Shown here: positions 47,927 to 57,362 of the stretch, piece by piece
Layout: each line of letters starts with the position of its first letter
Numbering within the stretch: the first letter of the stretch is position 1
Source of the DNA: an uncultured SAR116 cluster alpha proteobacterium
Lineage (GTDB): Bacteria > Pseudomonadota > Alphaproteobacteria > Puniceispirillales > Marisalimonadaceae
Direction: 5' to 3'
DNA: 64,000 bases
Assembly (NCBI GenBank): GCA_902595145.1
Contig: CACJOU010000001.1
Span: 62,001 to 126,000, forward strand
Made by a program: the position numbers and the translations under genes
The notes under the pieces: generated by a model
What the model was told of the DNA's origin: nothing
The model's input: only the letters and a program-made list of their open reading frames with translations
Database searches by the model: none

Positions 47927-48803
47927 AATTTCTGCACCTGCAAAACTTAACCTAAATTTATTTGTTAGAGACAAATTGTTAAATGGGCTTCATTTTCTAG
48001 AAAGTGACATATGTTTTTTAGAATTAATTGATAAAATCAGTTTAAAGTTTAATAATCATGATACTTTTTATCAAAATAAAAATAATACATTTATGGTCAA
48101 TCCTGAAAACAATTTAATTTTGCAAGCCATTAAAAAATTTAGATCTCACACAAACTGGAATAAAAAATTTGAAATTTATCTAGATAAAAATATACCAATT
48201 GGCGCAGGTTTAGGTGGAGGTTCAGCAGATGCGGCAGCAACACTAGTACTCCTTAGAAAACTCTTTAATAAAGACAAGAATAATAATAAAATACCAATTT
48301 CCACAATATTTACAATTGGCAGTGAATTGGGTTCTGATGTGCCTTCATGTATTATGAGTAAAGATTTGAAATTAAAAGGATACGGGAATGAAATAAGAAG
48401 AAAAAAATTTCCAAATAATTATTATTTTCTATTAGTTTATCCAAATTTTGAATTATCAACTAAATCTGTATTTAAACATTTCACTGATATTGAAAACTTT
48501 AATCAAAAATCGAAAAAATTATTTTTTGAAAATATTAAAATTTATAACTCTCTATTATTTTCAGCAATAAGTCTAGCACCTGAAATTAAGTATGTTTTGG
48601 ATAATTTAAAAAAAATTCGCAATATCGTTGCTTATGGTATGTCAGGAAGTGGTTCTACATGCTTCGGTATATTCAAAAGTTTAAAAGACTTACCTAATCT
48701 GAGTAATTTTTACAATAATAATTATTTTATTTGGTTTGGACAAAAAGCAAATTATAAATTGAATAGGGTTTGTCACTCTAAATTTCTTGAAAATAAATTT
48801 TAA
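47910..48803 (+). CDS. ispE: 4-diphosphocytidyl-2-C-methyl-D-erythritol kinase
   Basis: IspE phosphorylates CDP-methylerythritol in the MEP isoprenoid pathway. The 297-residue GHMP kinase begins ISAPAKLNLNLFVRDKLLNG (family PAKINLxLxV), and its ATP-binding loop is PIGAGLGGGSADAAATLVLL (about 92-111). GSDVPSCIMSKDLKLKGYG and AYGMSGSGSTCFGIF complete the kinase motifs. The start lies inside the end of the TPR gene, so translation is probably coupled. tRNA-Gln follows 21 nt downstream. Confidence 0.94.
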   Translation: MSIYYKISAPAKLNLNLFVRDKLLNGLHFLESDICFLELIDKISLKFNNHDTFYQNKNNTFMVNPENNLILQAIKKFRSHTNWNKKFEIYLDKNIPIGAGLGGGSADAAATLVLLRKLFNKDKNNNKIPISTIFTIGSELGSDVPSCIMSKDLKLKGYGNEIRRKKFPNNYYFLLVYPNFELSTKSVFKHFTDIENFNQKSKKLFFENIKIYNSLLFSAISLAPEIKYVLDNLKKIRNIVAYGMSGSGSTCFGIFKSLKDLPNLSNFYNNNYFIWFGQKANYKLNRVCHSKFLENKF

Positions 48804-48824
48804 ATAATGTAATTCAATAATTAA

Positions 48825-48899
48825 TGGGGCGTAGCCAAGTGGTAAGGCATCGGGTTTTGATCTCGTGTACCGTAGGTTCGAATCCTACCGCCCCAGCCA
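48825..48899 (+). tRNA. tRNA-Gln(TTG)
   Basis: The cloverleaf is complete: acceptor TGGGGCG/CGCCCCA, D arm with GCCAAGTGGTAAGGC, an anticodon loop with TTG, T arm GTAGG/CCTAC with TTCGAAT, discriminator G and an encoded CCA. Confidence 0.95.
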
Positions 48900-48904
48900 T
48901 TTAA

Positions 48905-48948
48905 AAAATTTTCTCATGAGAAACATCTATTTATTTTCAAAAATAAAT
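48905..48948. terminator. Palindromic spacer between tRNA-Gln and the response regulator
   Basis: The short convergent gap contains a perfect 14-nt palindrome (TTTCTCATGAGAAA, 48910-48923) and then an AT-rich inverted repeat (TTTATTTT/AAAATAAA). Either could help to end transcription from both sides, but the stems are AT-rich and the call is weak. Confidence 0.3.
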
Positions 48949-48952
48949 TTAA

Positions 48953-49651
48953 TTAGGTATTGTATTTCAAGTAGTATAGCCCATTTTTATTTCTCAATGA
49001 TAAAGATAAGTTTTTATCAATTTTATTTAACTTTTTCTTAAGCCTATATATATGCGTTTCTAAAGTATGTGTATTAATTTTATCTGAAAATCCCCAGATT
49101 TTTATTAATAAATCTTTTTTTAAAATATCTTCATTTTTTTTATTATAAAAGTAAATTAATAGATTATTTTCTTTTTCAGTTAAGTGTTCTGTGTAATTTG
49201 TTTCTAAATTAGAAATAGTTTTTTTAGATGGTGAGAAAATTATATGATCCATTAAATATTTATTAGAATTAATCATGGTTTCTGGATAATTTAAGCTATC
49301 TAAATAATTAAGAAGAGTTACTAGTTTAAATGGTTTTTCTAATAAAAATACTTTGTTTACATTATCAATCATTTTTTTATTAAAAGGTTCGTGATAGGCA
49401 ATGATGTTGACATGTTCATTTTTACTTTGAAGTATATTTATTAAATTTTTAATGTTATCGCCCAAATTATTTAAATTTAAAATGCAAGCATCAAAACTTC
49501 TATTTGCCACGGTTTCATGCAGCTCTTCATTGTTTTCTACAACTAACAGATCATAATTATTGTATTTTAAAATTTGATAGTAAAGAATTGAGTTTAAAAT
49601 TTTTTCCTTTTCATATAATAATATTGACAAGTTTTGTTTCAAGGAAATCAC
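48953..49651 (-). CDS. OmpR-family response regulator with atypical receiver
   Basis: This 232-residue protein has an N-terminal receiver-like domain (about 8-118) and a C-terminal winged helix of the OmpR type (LTEKENNLLIYFYNK, then HTLETHIYRLKKKLNKI). The phosphoacceptor position is Asn59 in FDACILNLNN rather than Asp, and the usual acidic pair is Glu/Glu in YEKE; the switch lysine is kept in LEKPFK. Phosphorylation control is therefore doubtful, and no histidine kinase is adjacent. It is divergent from ribA across 25 nt. Regulated genes are unknown. Confidence 0.82.
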   Translation of the reverse strand: MISLKQNLSILLYEKEKILNSILYYQILKYNNYDLLVVENNEELHETVANRSFDACILNLNNLGDNIKNLINILQSKNEHVNIIAYHEPFNKKMIDNVNKVFLLEKPFKLVTLLNYLDSLNYPETMINSNKYLMDHIIFSPSKKTISNLETNYTEHLTEKENNLLIYFYNKKNEDILKKDLLIKIWGFSDKINTHTLETHIYRLKKKLNKIDKNLSLSLRNKNGLYYLKYNT

Positions 49652-49676
49652 CTTAATTAAATAAATAAAGATTCAC

Positions 49677-50786
49677 ATGAATAGTACATTAACAGTTAAA
49701 ATAGAAAGAGCAATATCTGAGCTTAGAAGAGGAGGGAAGTTAGTAATCTCTGAAATTAATTCAGGAACTTCTGTCTTACTAGTAGCTTCTGAGTTAATAG
49801 AAAACCATACAATAGATGAGATGTCAAAACTTGCTTTATCAAGACCAAATATTATTTTATCTAAGAATCGAAGCAAGGCAATTGGTATAAATGGAGCTGA
49901 TGGACCGTGTTCATTTTTAATAAAGAATAATTGGGAAGTGGATGATATTCTATCTCTATGTATGCCATTAGCTAATCATAAAATTCCTATAATTGATGGT
50001 GCTTTGCCAGAGAGTTATACTGGAATTGTATCATCTTGTATATTACTATTGCGACAATCTAGGCTTCTTCCTGCTGGCTTGATGGCTATTATCTCAAACG
50101 TTTCAGTTGAACAAATAAATAAGTGGGCGTTTGATAAAAATCTAATTCATGTGAACACTTCTGATATTAAATCTTACGAGCAAATAAGTGCTAGTAATTT
50201 AATCATGTCAGTTAAGGCTAAGGTACCAATTCTACATACTGAAAATTGTGAAATTATTATATTTAGACCAAGAGATGGTGGTAACGAACACTTTTGCCTA
50301 GTTTTTGGAAAAAACAGAAAAATGAGTACTGATCACGCTTTAGTAAGAATTCATAGCCAATGTATAACAGGAGATGTCCTAGACAGTCTCAAATGTGACT
50401 GTGGTCAACAGTTAAGACAATCTATCAAATTAATGGCTGAAGCTGACGAAGGAATTTTGATATATCTTGCACAGGAAGGAAGGGATATTGGACTACTAAA
50501 CAAGCTTCGAGCATACTCATTGCAAGAAAGTGGTATGGACACTGTAGAGGCTAATGAAGATTTGGGATTTAATGATGATGAAAGACTATATTACCCTGCA
50601 AAAGAAATTTTGGCCCAACTAAAAATTAAAAATGTAAAATTAATTACCAATAATCCTAAAAAGGTTGAGCACCTAGAAAATTTAGGAATAAAAGTTACAG
50701 AACGAATTGCTATTAAAATAAACCCAAACAAACATAATAAAAAATATCTTGAAACAAAATCCAAAAAATCAGGGCACATACTTTAA
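49677..50786 (+). CDS. ribA: GTP cyclohydrolase II with N-terminal extension
   Basis: RibA opens GTP to start riboflavin synthesis. Residues about 185-369 are a complete GTP cyclohydrolase II: ALVRIHSQCITGDVLDSLKC (first zinc Cys), DCGQQLRQSI (CxC pattern), YLAQEGRDIGLLNKLRAYSL and ITNNPKKVEHLENLGI. The first 180 residues resemble a degenerate DHBP synthase-like region, as in alphaproteobacterial RibA proteins, and lack the standard RibB acidic loop. It abuts the convergent yggS gene. Confidence 0.92.
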   Translation: MNSTLTVKIERAISELRRGGKLVISEINSGTSVLLVASELIENHTIDEMSKLALSRPNIILSKNRSKAIGINGADGPCSFLIKNNWEVDDILSLCMPLANHKIPIIDGALPESYTGIVSSCILLLRQSRLLPAGLMAIISNVSVEQINKWAFDKNLIHVNTSDIKSYEQISASNLIMSVKAKVPILHTENCEIIIFRPRDGGNEHFCLVFGKNRKMSTDHALVRIHSQCITGDVLDSLKCDCGQQLRQSIKLMAEADEGILIYLAQEGRDIGLLNKLRAYSLQESGMDTVEANEDLGFNDDERLYYPAKEILAQLKIKNVKLITNNPKKVEHLENLGIKVTERIAIKINPNKHNKKYLETKSKKSGHIL

Positions 50787-51476
50787 TTAAACTTGTCTAT
50801 TGCCAAATAAAAGTGAACCAATTCTAACTGAAGTTGCCCCAAACTTTATTGCATCTTCATAATCACTGCTCATCCCCATAGATAATTCAGATAAATTATT
50901 TCTATTTGCAATTTTTTGTAATAAAAGGAAATGCATTGATGGTTCTTCGTTTACAGGGGGTATGCACATTAATCCAACAATGGGTAAATTTAAGTCTTCA
51001 ATGCAATACTTTATAAATTTGTCTGCCTCCAAGGGATCTATTCCACTTTTTTGTGGTTCATTACCAGTATTAACTTGAATATAAAAACTATTAGTTTTAG
51101 TTTTTTCATGTAAATTTTTTGCTATCTCTGTTGCTATTTTTTCTCTGTCTATTGTTTCAATTACGTCGAATAAGCTGAGAGCTTGCTTTACTTTATTGGT
51201 TTGCAATGGCCCTATAAGTCTTAATTCTATATCATTATTAATCTCTATTCTTTTTTTCCAACGGTTGATCGCCTCTTGCACTCTATTTTCACCAAAAATT
51301 TTTTGTCTGCATGCAATTGCTTCGTCAACTTTATGATCTGGCTGTTTTTTGGAAACAGCTACTAATTTTGGAACCTTGTTTTCTGAAAAAAAACTTTTCT
51401 CATGTTTGTTTTGAATGTTTTTTAAAATGAACTCTATGTTCTCTTTTATATCTTCCAATATTTTTGCTCCATTCAT
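50787..51476 (-). CDS. YggS/PROSC-family PLP-binding protein
   Basis: This 229-residue PLP-binding protein is involved in B6 and amino/keto acid balance. PKLVAVSKKQPDHKVDEAI holds the PLP lysine (about 42). Other family marks are FGENRVQEA, RLIGPLQTNKVKQAL (in place of HFIGxLQxNK), VNTGNEPQKSGI, GLMCIPP and LSMGMSSDYEDAIKFGAT. No enzymatic activity is established for this family. It is convergent with ribA with no gap and divergent from the porin. Confidence 0.93.
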   Translation of the reverse strand: MNGAKILEDIKENIEFILKNIQNKHEKSFFSENKVPKLVAVSKKQPDHKVDEAIACRQKIFGENRVQEAINRWKKRIEINNDIELRLIGPLQTNKVKQALSLFDVIETIDREKIATEIAKNLHEKTKTNSFYIQVNTGNEPQKSGIDPLEADKFIKYCIEDLNLPIVGLMCIPPVNEEPSMHFLLLQKIANRNNLSELSMGMSSDYEDAIKFGATSVRIGSLLFGNRQV

Positions 51477-51674
51477 TATTTTTAAAAGTAATATTAGATT
51501 TTTTAAATATTTTATTGTTGCAAAAAAACAACAAAAAATTTAAAAAGTGATATTTATGCCATTAATTACTGGTTTTTATAGTTTATTTATAATAATAATT
51601 ATGACTATACATTTTTATGGTAAAAATGTAATTAACCGTTTTCAATGTGAAAACATAAAATAAGGGGATACGCA

Positions 51675-52688
51675 ATGCGTAAATTACTTTTAGGTACAAC
51701 AGCAATCGCAGCTGCTGCTACTTTATCAACAAATGTTGCCCTTGCTGACGTTTCAATCTCTGGTGCTATGGAATTTACATATTCAAGCCAAGATTCTGGT
51801 AATGCAGCAACAGGTGCATCACAAGACAGCTTTGCTACAGACAATGATGTAGCTATTAGCTTTTCAAACAAAACTGACTCAGGTCTAAGCATTTTCATGG
51901 TTTCAAAAATCGAACAAGTTAGTGGCATAACTTCAGACGAAGCCTACATGGGCATTAAAGGTGGTTTTGGTACATTAACATTTGGTCAAGATGACGGTGC
52001 TGGTGATCAATTAACTAGAACTGCTCACGACCTAGTTGGACCTGATGCATTAAACGATGGTGGCGGAGGCGTTCTTGGCGCACAAGCTGGTAACGGTAAT
52101 TTATCTGATGATAACGCTGACTTAATTGATGACGTTAACGACGAGAATGCAATTACTTACATCCTACCTACTATGGGTGGTTTAACAGTTGGTGCAACTT
52201 ATAAAGACGCTGGTTCAGGTGCTTCTGATAATGCTGATGAAACAGTTGTTGCTGCTAAATATGCATTTGAAAGTGGAGCTGTTAAAGGATCAATCCACTA
52301 TGGTAACAATAACATAAGTGGAGCTACCGCTGGTGCTGCATCAACAAACTCTGACTCAATGGCCATTGATGTTTCAACAGGTCCAATCAGAGCTGTTATT
52401 GCTAAAGCAGAAGACGAAGTTAGTTCAACAGTAACTACTGAAGTTACAGATTATGGTATTCAGTACAATGTTGGTAATGGACTTACATTAGCAGTTGTTG
52501 GAACTCAAGTTGAAGAGAATACTGGTGGTGAGACATCAGACATTACAACTGTTTCAGCTAAATATAACATAGCTTCTGGTCTTGATGCGTACGTTACATA
52601 TCATGACTATGACTATAAAGCTGGTTCATCAGGTGAAACTGCTGATGATGGATCATGGACACAAATTACACTTAAAACTACATTCTAA
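51675..52688 (+). CDS. Outer membrane porin
   Basis: This is a 337-residue Gram-negative porin (Porin_4-like). The signal peptide is MRKLLLGTTAIAAAATLSTN and is cut near ALA (about 24). The mature chain starts DVSISGAMEFTY, a porin first strand, continues with alternating hydrophobic/polar strands and acidic Gly/Asp/Asn-rich loops, and ends LKTTF with the terminal Phe used by the BAM machinery. AAGGGGA precedes the ATG. GC and codon choice look richer than its neighbours, consistent with high expression. A strong terminator follows. Confidence 0.9.
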   Translation: MRKLLLGTTAIAAAATLSTNVALADVSISGAMEFTYSSQDSGNAATGASQDSFATDNDVAISFSNKTDSGLSIFMVSKIEQVSGITSDEAYMGIKGGFGTLTFGQDDGAGDQLTRTAHDLVGPDALNDGGGGVLGAQAGNGNLSDDNADLIDDVNDENAITYILPTMGGLTVGATYKDAGSGASDNADETVVAAKYAFESGAVKGSIHYGNNNISGATAGAASTNSDSMAIDVSTGPIRAVIAKAEDEVSSTVTTEVTDYGIQYNVGNGLTLAVVGTQVEENTGGETSDITTVSAKYNIASGLDAYVTYHDYDYKAGSSGETADDGSWTQITLKTTF

Positions 52689-52705
52689 ATTTTTAGTTTG
52701 AACAA

Positions 52706-52736
52706 TTAAAGGCGGCTGCAGCCGCCTTTTTTTATT
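52706..52736 (+). terminator. Intrinsic terminator of the porin gene
   Basis: A GC-rich palindrome (AAAGGCGGCTGCAGCCGCCTTT, 52708-52729) is followed by a T-rich run. It starts about 20 nt after the porin stop. This is one of two clear rho-independent terminator shapes in the window; the other is at 33340-33384. Confidence 0.93.
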
Positions 52737-52807
52737 TTTAATTCATATTTAAATGATGTATCATTGTATCCAATACTAAATGAAATATTTCACTTCAGGT
52801 TAAAATT

Positions 52808-53305
52808 ATGGTTAAAAGTATATTTATAACGATATTAATGCTTATAATTGTAAGTTGTTCGAATAATAAAATCGTTTCTAATCCACTAACAAATAAAAGC
52901 CCTACACCAGGTCTTTTTTCCAAAGATTCAGAAAAAGGAATATCATTATCTGATATTTTTAATCCTAAATTAAATCCTGGTTCTGGAACTAGCGTAAATG
53001 GTTTTCTTTGGAGAGCATCCCTAAACATTTTATCAGTGGCACCTTTAATATCAACCGATGCTTTTGGTGGAACTATTATTACTGATTGGTATGTTAAGAA
53101 AAATATCAAAAATAAAAGGATCAAAATTACCGCTTATATTAAAACAAGCGAATTAAGATCAGATGGAATTAAGATAACGGTACATGTTCAAAAACTAATA
53201 GACAATGTGTGGTCTGATACAATTACAGATAATGATTTAGCTTCAAAAATTGAAAATAATATTTTGAATGAAGCAAGAAATTTAAGAATAAATTCAATTA
53301 AATAA
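52808..53305 (+). CDS. DUF3576 lipoprotein
   Basis: This 165-residue protein has a lipoprotein signal (MVKSIFITILMLIIVSC, lipobox IVSC, Cys17). The body has VNGFLWRASLNILSVAPLIS and DAFGGTIITDWY, the typical DUF3576 core. Members of this family are often just upstream of leuS in Alphaproteobacteria, as here (leuS starts 5 nt later). The downstream lptE suggests an envelope theme, but the role of DUF3576 is unknown. Confidence 0.85.
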   Translation: MVKSIFITILMLIIVSCSNNKIVSNPLTNKSPTPGLFSKDSEKGISLSDIFNPKLNPGSGTSVNGFLWRASLNILSVAPLISTDAFGGTIITDWYVKKNIKNKRIKITAYIKTSELRSDGIKITVHVQKLIDNVWSDTITDNDLASKIENNILNEARNLRINSIK

Positions 53306-53310
53306 TTATA

Positions 53311-55836
53311 ATGATGAAATATAACCCGCCTGTAATTGAAAAAAAATGGCAAAATAAATGGTCTGAACTTAAAAGTTTTAAAGCCAAAATTGATTACAAT
53401 AAACCTAAATATTATGTATTAGAAATGTTTCCATATCCTTCTGGAGCTATACACATGGGACATGTAAGAAATTATACTTTAGGCGATTTAATTTCTCGAT
53501 ATAAAAAAGCTCAAGGTTTTAACGTTCTACATCCGATGGGTTGGGACTCATTTGGATTACCGGCAGAAAATGCAGCAATTGAAAATAAAACACATCCTAC
53601 TAAATGGACTAATTCTAATATTGAAAATATGAAAATTCAGTTAAAACAAATGGGTTTATCTTATGACTGGGATAGAGAATTAAGTACTTGTGATCCAAAT
53701 TATTACAAATTTGAACAAAAAATGTTTTTGGATTTCTATAAAGCTGGAATTGCTTATAGAAAAGAAACTTTAGTCAATTGGGATCCAATTGAAAATACAG
53801 TTCTAGCAAATGAGCAAGTTGTTGACGGTCGAGGATGGAGATCTGGAGCTGAGGTTGAAAAGAAAAAAATGAAGGGATGGTTTCTAAAAATTTCGAATTT
53901 TGCAGACGAATTACTTAATGAAATTGATAACCTGGATGGATGGCCTGAAAAGGTTAAAACAATGCAAAAAAATTGGATTGGAAAAAGCTACGGTGCTACC
54001 ATTAATTTTTCGTTAGAAAATTCATCAGAAAAAATATCTATTTTCACAACTAGACCCGACACAATTTTTGGAGCATCTTTTATTGCAATATCACCTCAAC
54101 ATCCACTTGCAAAAAAAATTTCCAAGAAGGATTCAAAAGCATCTGCCTTTATAAAATTTTGTGAGAAAAATTCAACTAAAGAAGCTGATTTAGAAAAAGC
54201 TGAAAAATATGGATACGAAACGAACCTATATGTGTTTCATCCCTTTAAAAATGATGTAAAGTTAAAGATTTTTATTGCTAATTTTATTTTAATGGATTAT
54301 GGAACTGGAGCAATTTTTGGTTGTCCTGCACATGATCAAAGAGATTATGATTTCGCAGTAAAGTACTCTTTAGACATCATACCAGTAATAAAAACGAAAG
54401 AAAATCTCCCTTTTAATGGTGATGGGGTTCATATAAATTCTGAATTTTTAAATGATTTAAATACTGATGATGCAATTAAATTATGCATAAAAAAACTAAA
54501 TGAATTAGAAATTGGTAAAGAAAAAGTAACTTATAGGATACGTGATTGGGGTGTTTCCCGACAAAGATATTGGGGATGTCCAATTCCTATAATTTACTGT
54601 AATGATTGTGGCGAAGTGCCAGTGCCAGAAGAAAAATTACCAATTAAGCTACCAGAAGATACTGATTTTAATATAAGTGGAAATCCTTTGGATAATCATC
54701 CAATCTGGAAACATACTAAATGCCCCAAGTGTAATAAAAAAGCTGTTCGAGAGACAGATACATTTGACACATTTTTTGAATCTAGTTGGTATTTTGCAAG
54801 GTTTACAGATCTCAATCCTTCAAGTGCCTTTACTGAAGATGCTATTAAATATTGGATGCCTGTTGATCAATACATTGGTGGAATTGAACATGCAGTTATG
54901 CATCTGCTTTATTCAAGATTTTTTATGAGAGCCTTAAAGCATGTCAACTCTCTAGATATTGAGGAACCTTTTACTTCTCTGAAAACACAGGGAATGGTGT
55001 GCCACCAAACTTTTAAGACCAAAGATGAAAAATGGATTTTCCCAAACTACGTAATAAAAAAAGACAATGAATACTTTCACCTGGAGACAAAAGAGATTGT
55101 TATTCCTGGTAGAATCGAAAAGATGAGTAAATCAAAAAAAAATGTAGTTGACCCTCAGCAGATAATTGAAAATTTTGGTGCAGACACTGCACGTTTTTTT
55201 GTGTTATCTGATTCTCCTCCTAATCGAGATATGGAGTGGTCAGATTCAGGAGTAGAAGGTTCATGGCGTTTTTTAAATAAACTTTGGAAATTTGTAAAAA
55301 ATATACCTAAAAGAGATATTGAAAATGATTTACCAAAAAAAATTTCCTCACGAAATAGAGAACTATTAACATTTATGAATACAACAATTAAAGACGTTAC
55401 AAAAGCAATTGATGAATTTCATTTCAACATAGCAGTTGCTCAAATTAGAAGTTTGTTTAACGTTGTTCTTACTCATAGCATTGAAAATAAAAATGATTTT
55501 AGAGTTGTTGTTTTTGTTACAAACAAACTTCTTGTATTAATTAATCCTATGGTGCCTCATATAGCCGAAGAATTATGGTATAGTTTAGGTAATAAAGATT
55601 TAATTTTAAATGAAAGTTGGCCTAAAGTTAACTTGGAGTATATAAAAAAAAATAATGTGAAAATTCCTATACAAGTTAATGGAAAAGTAAGAGCAATTGT
55701 TGAAGTACCTATAGACTTAGATAAAAAAGAAATTGAGAAAATTGCTTTGAAAGAAGAAAATGTTTTAAAATTTTTAGATAGAAAACCAAAAAAAGTTATT
55801 ATTATACCTAATCGTGTTGTTAATTTTGTAATTTAA
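53311..55836 (+). CDS. leuS: Leucyl-tRNA synthetase
   Basis: This class I synthetase of 841 residues charges tRNA-Leu. The HIGH motif is PYPSGAIHMGHVRNYTLGD (about 43-61), the KMSKS motif EKMSKSKKNVVDP (about 606), and the editing domain (about 230-400) includes FTTRPDTIFGAS. A zinc-ribbon-like cysteine group appears around 430-470. Two ATG codons open the gene; the first, at 53311, is used here without strong evidence over the next. It lies between DUF3576 and lptE. Confidence 0.97.
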   Translation: MMKYNPPVIEKKWQNKWSELKSFKAKIDYNKPKYYVLEMFPYPSGAIHMGHVRNYTLGDLISRYKKAQGFNVLHPMGWDSFGLPAENAAIENKTHPTKWTNSNIENMKIQLKQMGLSYDWDRELSTCDPNYYKFEQKMFLDFYKAGIAYRKETLVNWDPIENTVLANEQVVDGRGWRSGAEVEKKKMKGWFLKISNFADELLNEIDNLDGWPEKVKTMQKNWIGKSYGATINFSLENSSEKISIFTTRPDTIFGASFIAISPQHPLAKKISKKDSKASAFIKFCEKNSTKEADLEKAEKYGYETNLYVFHPFKNDVKLKIFIANFILMDYGTGAIFGCPAHDQRDYDFAVKYSLDIIPVIKTKENLPFNGDGVHINSEFLNDLNTDDAIKLCIKKLNELEIGKEKVTYRIRDWGVSRQRYWGCPIPIIYCNDCGEVPVPEEKLPIKLPEDTDFNISGNPLDNHPIWKHTKCPKCNKKAVRETDTFDTFFESSWYFARFTDLNPSSAFTEDAIKYWMPVDQYIGGIEHAVMHLLYSRFFMRALKHVNSLDIEEPFTSLKTQGMVCHQTFKTKDEKWIFPNYVIKKDNEYFHLETKEIVIPGRIEKMSKSKKNVVDPQQIIENFGADTARFFVLSDSPPNRDMEWSDSGVEGSWRFLNKLWKFVKNIPKRDIENDLPKKISSRNRELLTFMNTTIKDVTKAIDEFHFNIAVAQIRSLFNVVLTHSIENKNDFRVVVFVTNKLLVLINPMVPHIAEELWYSLGNKDLILNESWPKVNLEYIKKNNVKIPIQVNGKVRAIVEVPIDLDKKEIEKIALKEENVLKFLDRKPKKVIIIPNRVVNFVI

Positions 55837-55848
55837 ATTGAGCTCAGG

Positions 55849-56325
55849 ATGTTTATTTTTAAAAAATTATTTTTTGCATTTTTAATATTTTTAATTGGTA
55901 GTTGTTCTTTTAAAAATTATGAAAATTTTCAGAATATTAACAATTATTCAATTAAAATTGAAGTGCCTAATGATAAATATAACTTATATCTTAAAGAAAG
56001 TTTAAAAAGATTTTTTCAAATTAATGATAATAAAAACAATTATACACTTAGAACTGAAATAAAATTTGAATCAACCAACACATTGTCAGTTAGTGGTCAA
56101 AACGTTTTAAAATCAACAAAAGCTAAAATTAATTATCAATTAATAAATAAAAACGCAAACTTAGTAAAGTCTGGTTCAATAAACACTTTCCCAGCCTTAA
56201 GCTCTTCATCAAATTCTTTTTATTCTCAAGAAAAGAGTATTGAGCATATTAAGGAAAGATTAACAAAAAGCTCTGCAAAATCTCTTTATAAACATATTAG
56301 CGTTATTATAAGAAGATTAAATTGA
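55849..56325 (+). CDS. lptE: LPS-assembly lipoprotein LptE
   Basis: LptE is the outer-membrane lipoprotein that plugs LptD. The 158-residue protein has a lipoprotein signal (lipobox IGSC, Cys19), then a short beta-rich region with SINTFPALSSSSNSFYSQ and the closing helix LTKSSAKSLYKHISVIIRRL. Sequence conservation is low and the call leans on the leuS-lptE-holA order, which is standard. The stop overlaps the holA start. Length is at the low end for the family. Confidence 0.8.
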   Translation: MFIFKKLFFAFLIFLIGSCSFKNYENFQNINNYSIKIEVPNDKYNLYLKESLKRFFQINDNKNNYTLRTEIKFESTNTLSVSGQNVLKSTKAKINYQLINKNANLVKSGSINTFPALSSSSNSFYSQEKSIEHIKERLTKSSAKSLYKHISVIIRRLN

Positions 56326-57362
56326 AAATCGTTCCTATTTTTTATGAAGATAACTTAAAAAACAAACTAAAAAACGTAAACATTATTTTTTTATATGGAT
56401 CTAACATTGGCTTAGTAGAGCTTATATATAAAAAAACCTTGGAAATTTTGAAAATAGATACACATGACCCTTTTACGGTTTCCAAAATAGACGGCAATGA
56501 ATTTAAGGATAACCCTTTAGTACTTAATGATAATATAAATACTTTAAGTGCTTTATCAGATAAAAGGTATATACTCTTGGATCTGGTGCATATTTCTCTA
56601 ACTAAAAATATAGAAAATATTATTTTACAAGCTGTTAAAACAGAAAGTAGTAATTATTTACTACTAATAAAAGCTTCAAATTTAAAGATAAGTTCTTTTA
56701 TTAAATATTTCGAAAACAGTAATAATTCTATTTTAGTCCCTTGTTATGAAGAAAAAACAAGTACCCTTCATTCAAAATTAACAAATTTATTTTCCAAACA
56801 TAAATTTAATTTCAAAACACATTTTGTTGAAAGTTTAATAATAAGACTTAGTTCAAATTCACTAACTAATGAAATGGAAATTGAAAAACTAGATGTTTTT
56901 TTAACAAATAATAAAAATGTTACTGAAGAAATGATTTTTACGCTTATTTCAAACAATGATGATTTGAATTTAAATAAAGTTATCGAAAATTGCTCTAATG
57001 GCAAACCTCTTGATGCATTAATATCTTTTGAAAATATTTATGAGAACCAAAGTACAACCATTACTCTTATACGATTATTCGTTAATCACTTTAAATTAAT
57101 AGAAAGAATTTTATTACTTTTTGAGAAAAACAAAAATTTAGAAAATGTTATAAATAATGTTAAACCACCAATTTTCTTTAAGAAAAGGGAATTTATATTT
57201 TTTCAATGTAAAATTTGGAATTTAAAATTAATAGATATTATATTAATTCGCTTAGTTGAGCTGGAAATAAAATGCAAATTAAATCATTTCTCAGAAAAAA
57301 CAATTTTATCACAGTTCATACTATCTACTTCTATTCTTGCAAGGAATAGAATTAAGTCTTAA
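56322..57362 (+). CDS. holA: DNA polymerase III delta subunit HolA
   Basis: HolA opens the sliding clamp in the clamp loader. The 346-residue protein has the delta-like N-terminus (NIIFLYGSNIGLVELIYKK) and an all-helical rest with a collar-like C-terminus. Sequence conservation is weak, and position after lptE is the main support. It begins at a TTG at 56322 that overlaps the lptE stop (TTGA), so translation is probably coupled. Its end overlaps the convergent parB by 11 nt. Confidence 0.82.
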   Translation: MKIVPIFYEDNLKNKLKNVNIIFLYGSNIGLVELIYKKTLEILKIDTHDPFTVSKIDGNEFKDNPLVLNDNINTLSALSDKRYILLDLVHISLTKNIENIILQAVKTESSNYLLLIKASNLKISSFIKYFENSNNSILVPCYEEKTSTLHSKLTNLFSKHKFNFKTHFVESLIIRLSSNSLTNEMEIEKLDVFLTNNKNVTEEMIFTLISNNDDLNLNKVIENCSNGKPLDALISFENIYENQSTTITLIRLFVNHFKLIERILLLFEKNKNLENVINNVKPPIFFKKREFIFFQCKIWNLKLIDIILIRLVELEIKCKLNHFSEKTILSQFILSTSILARNRIKS

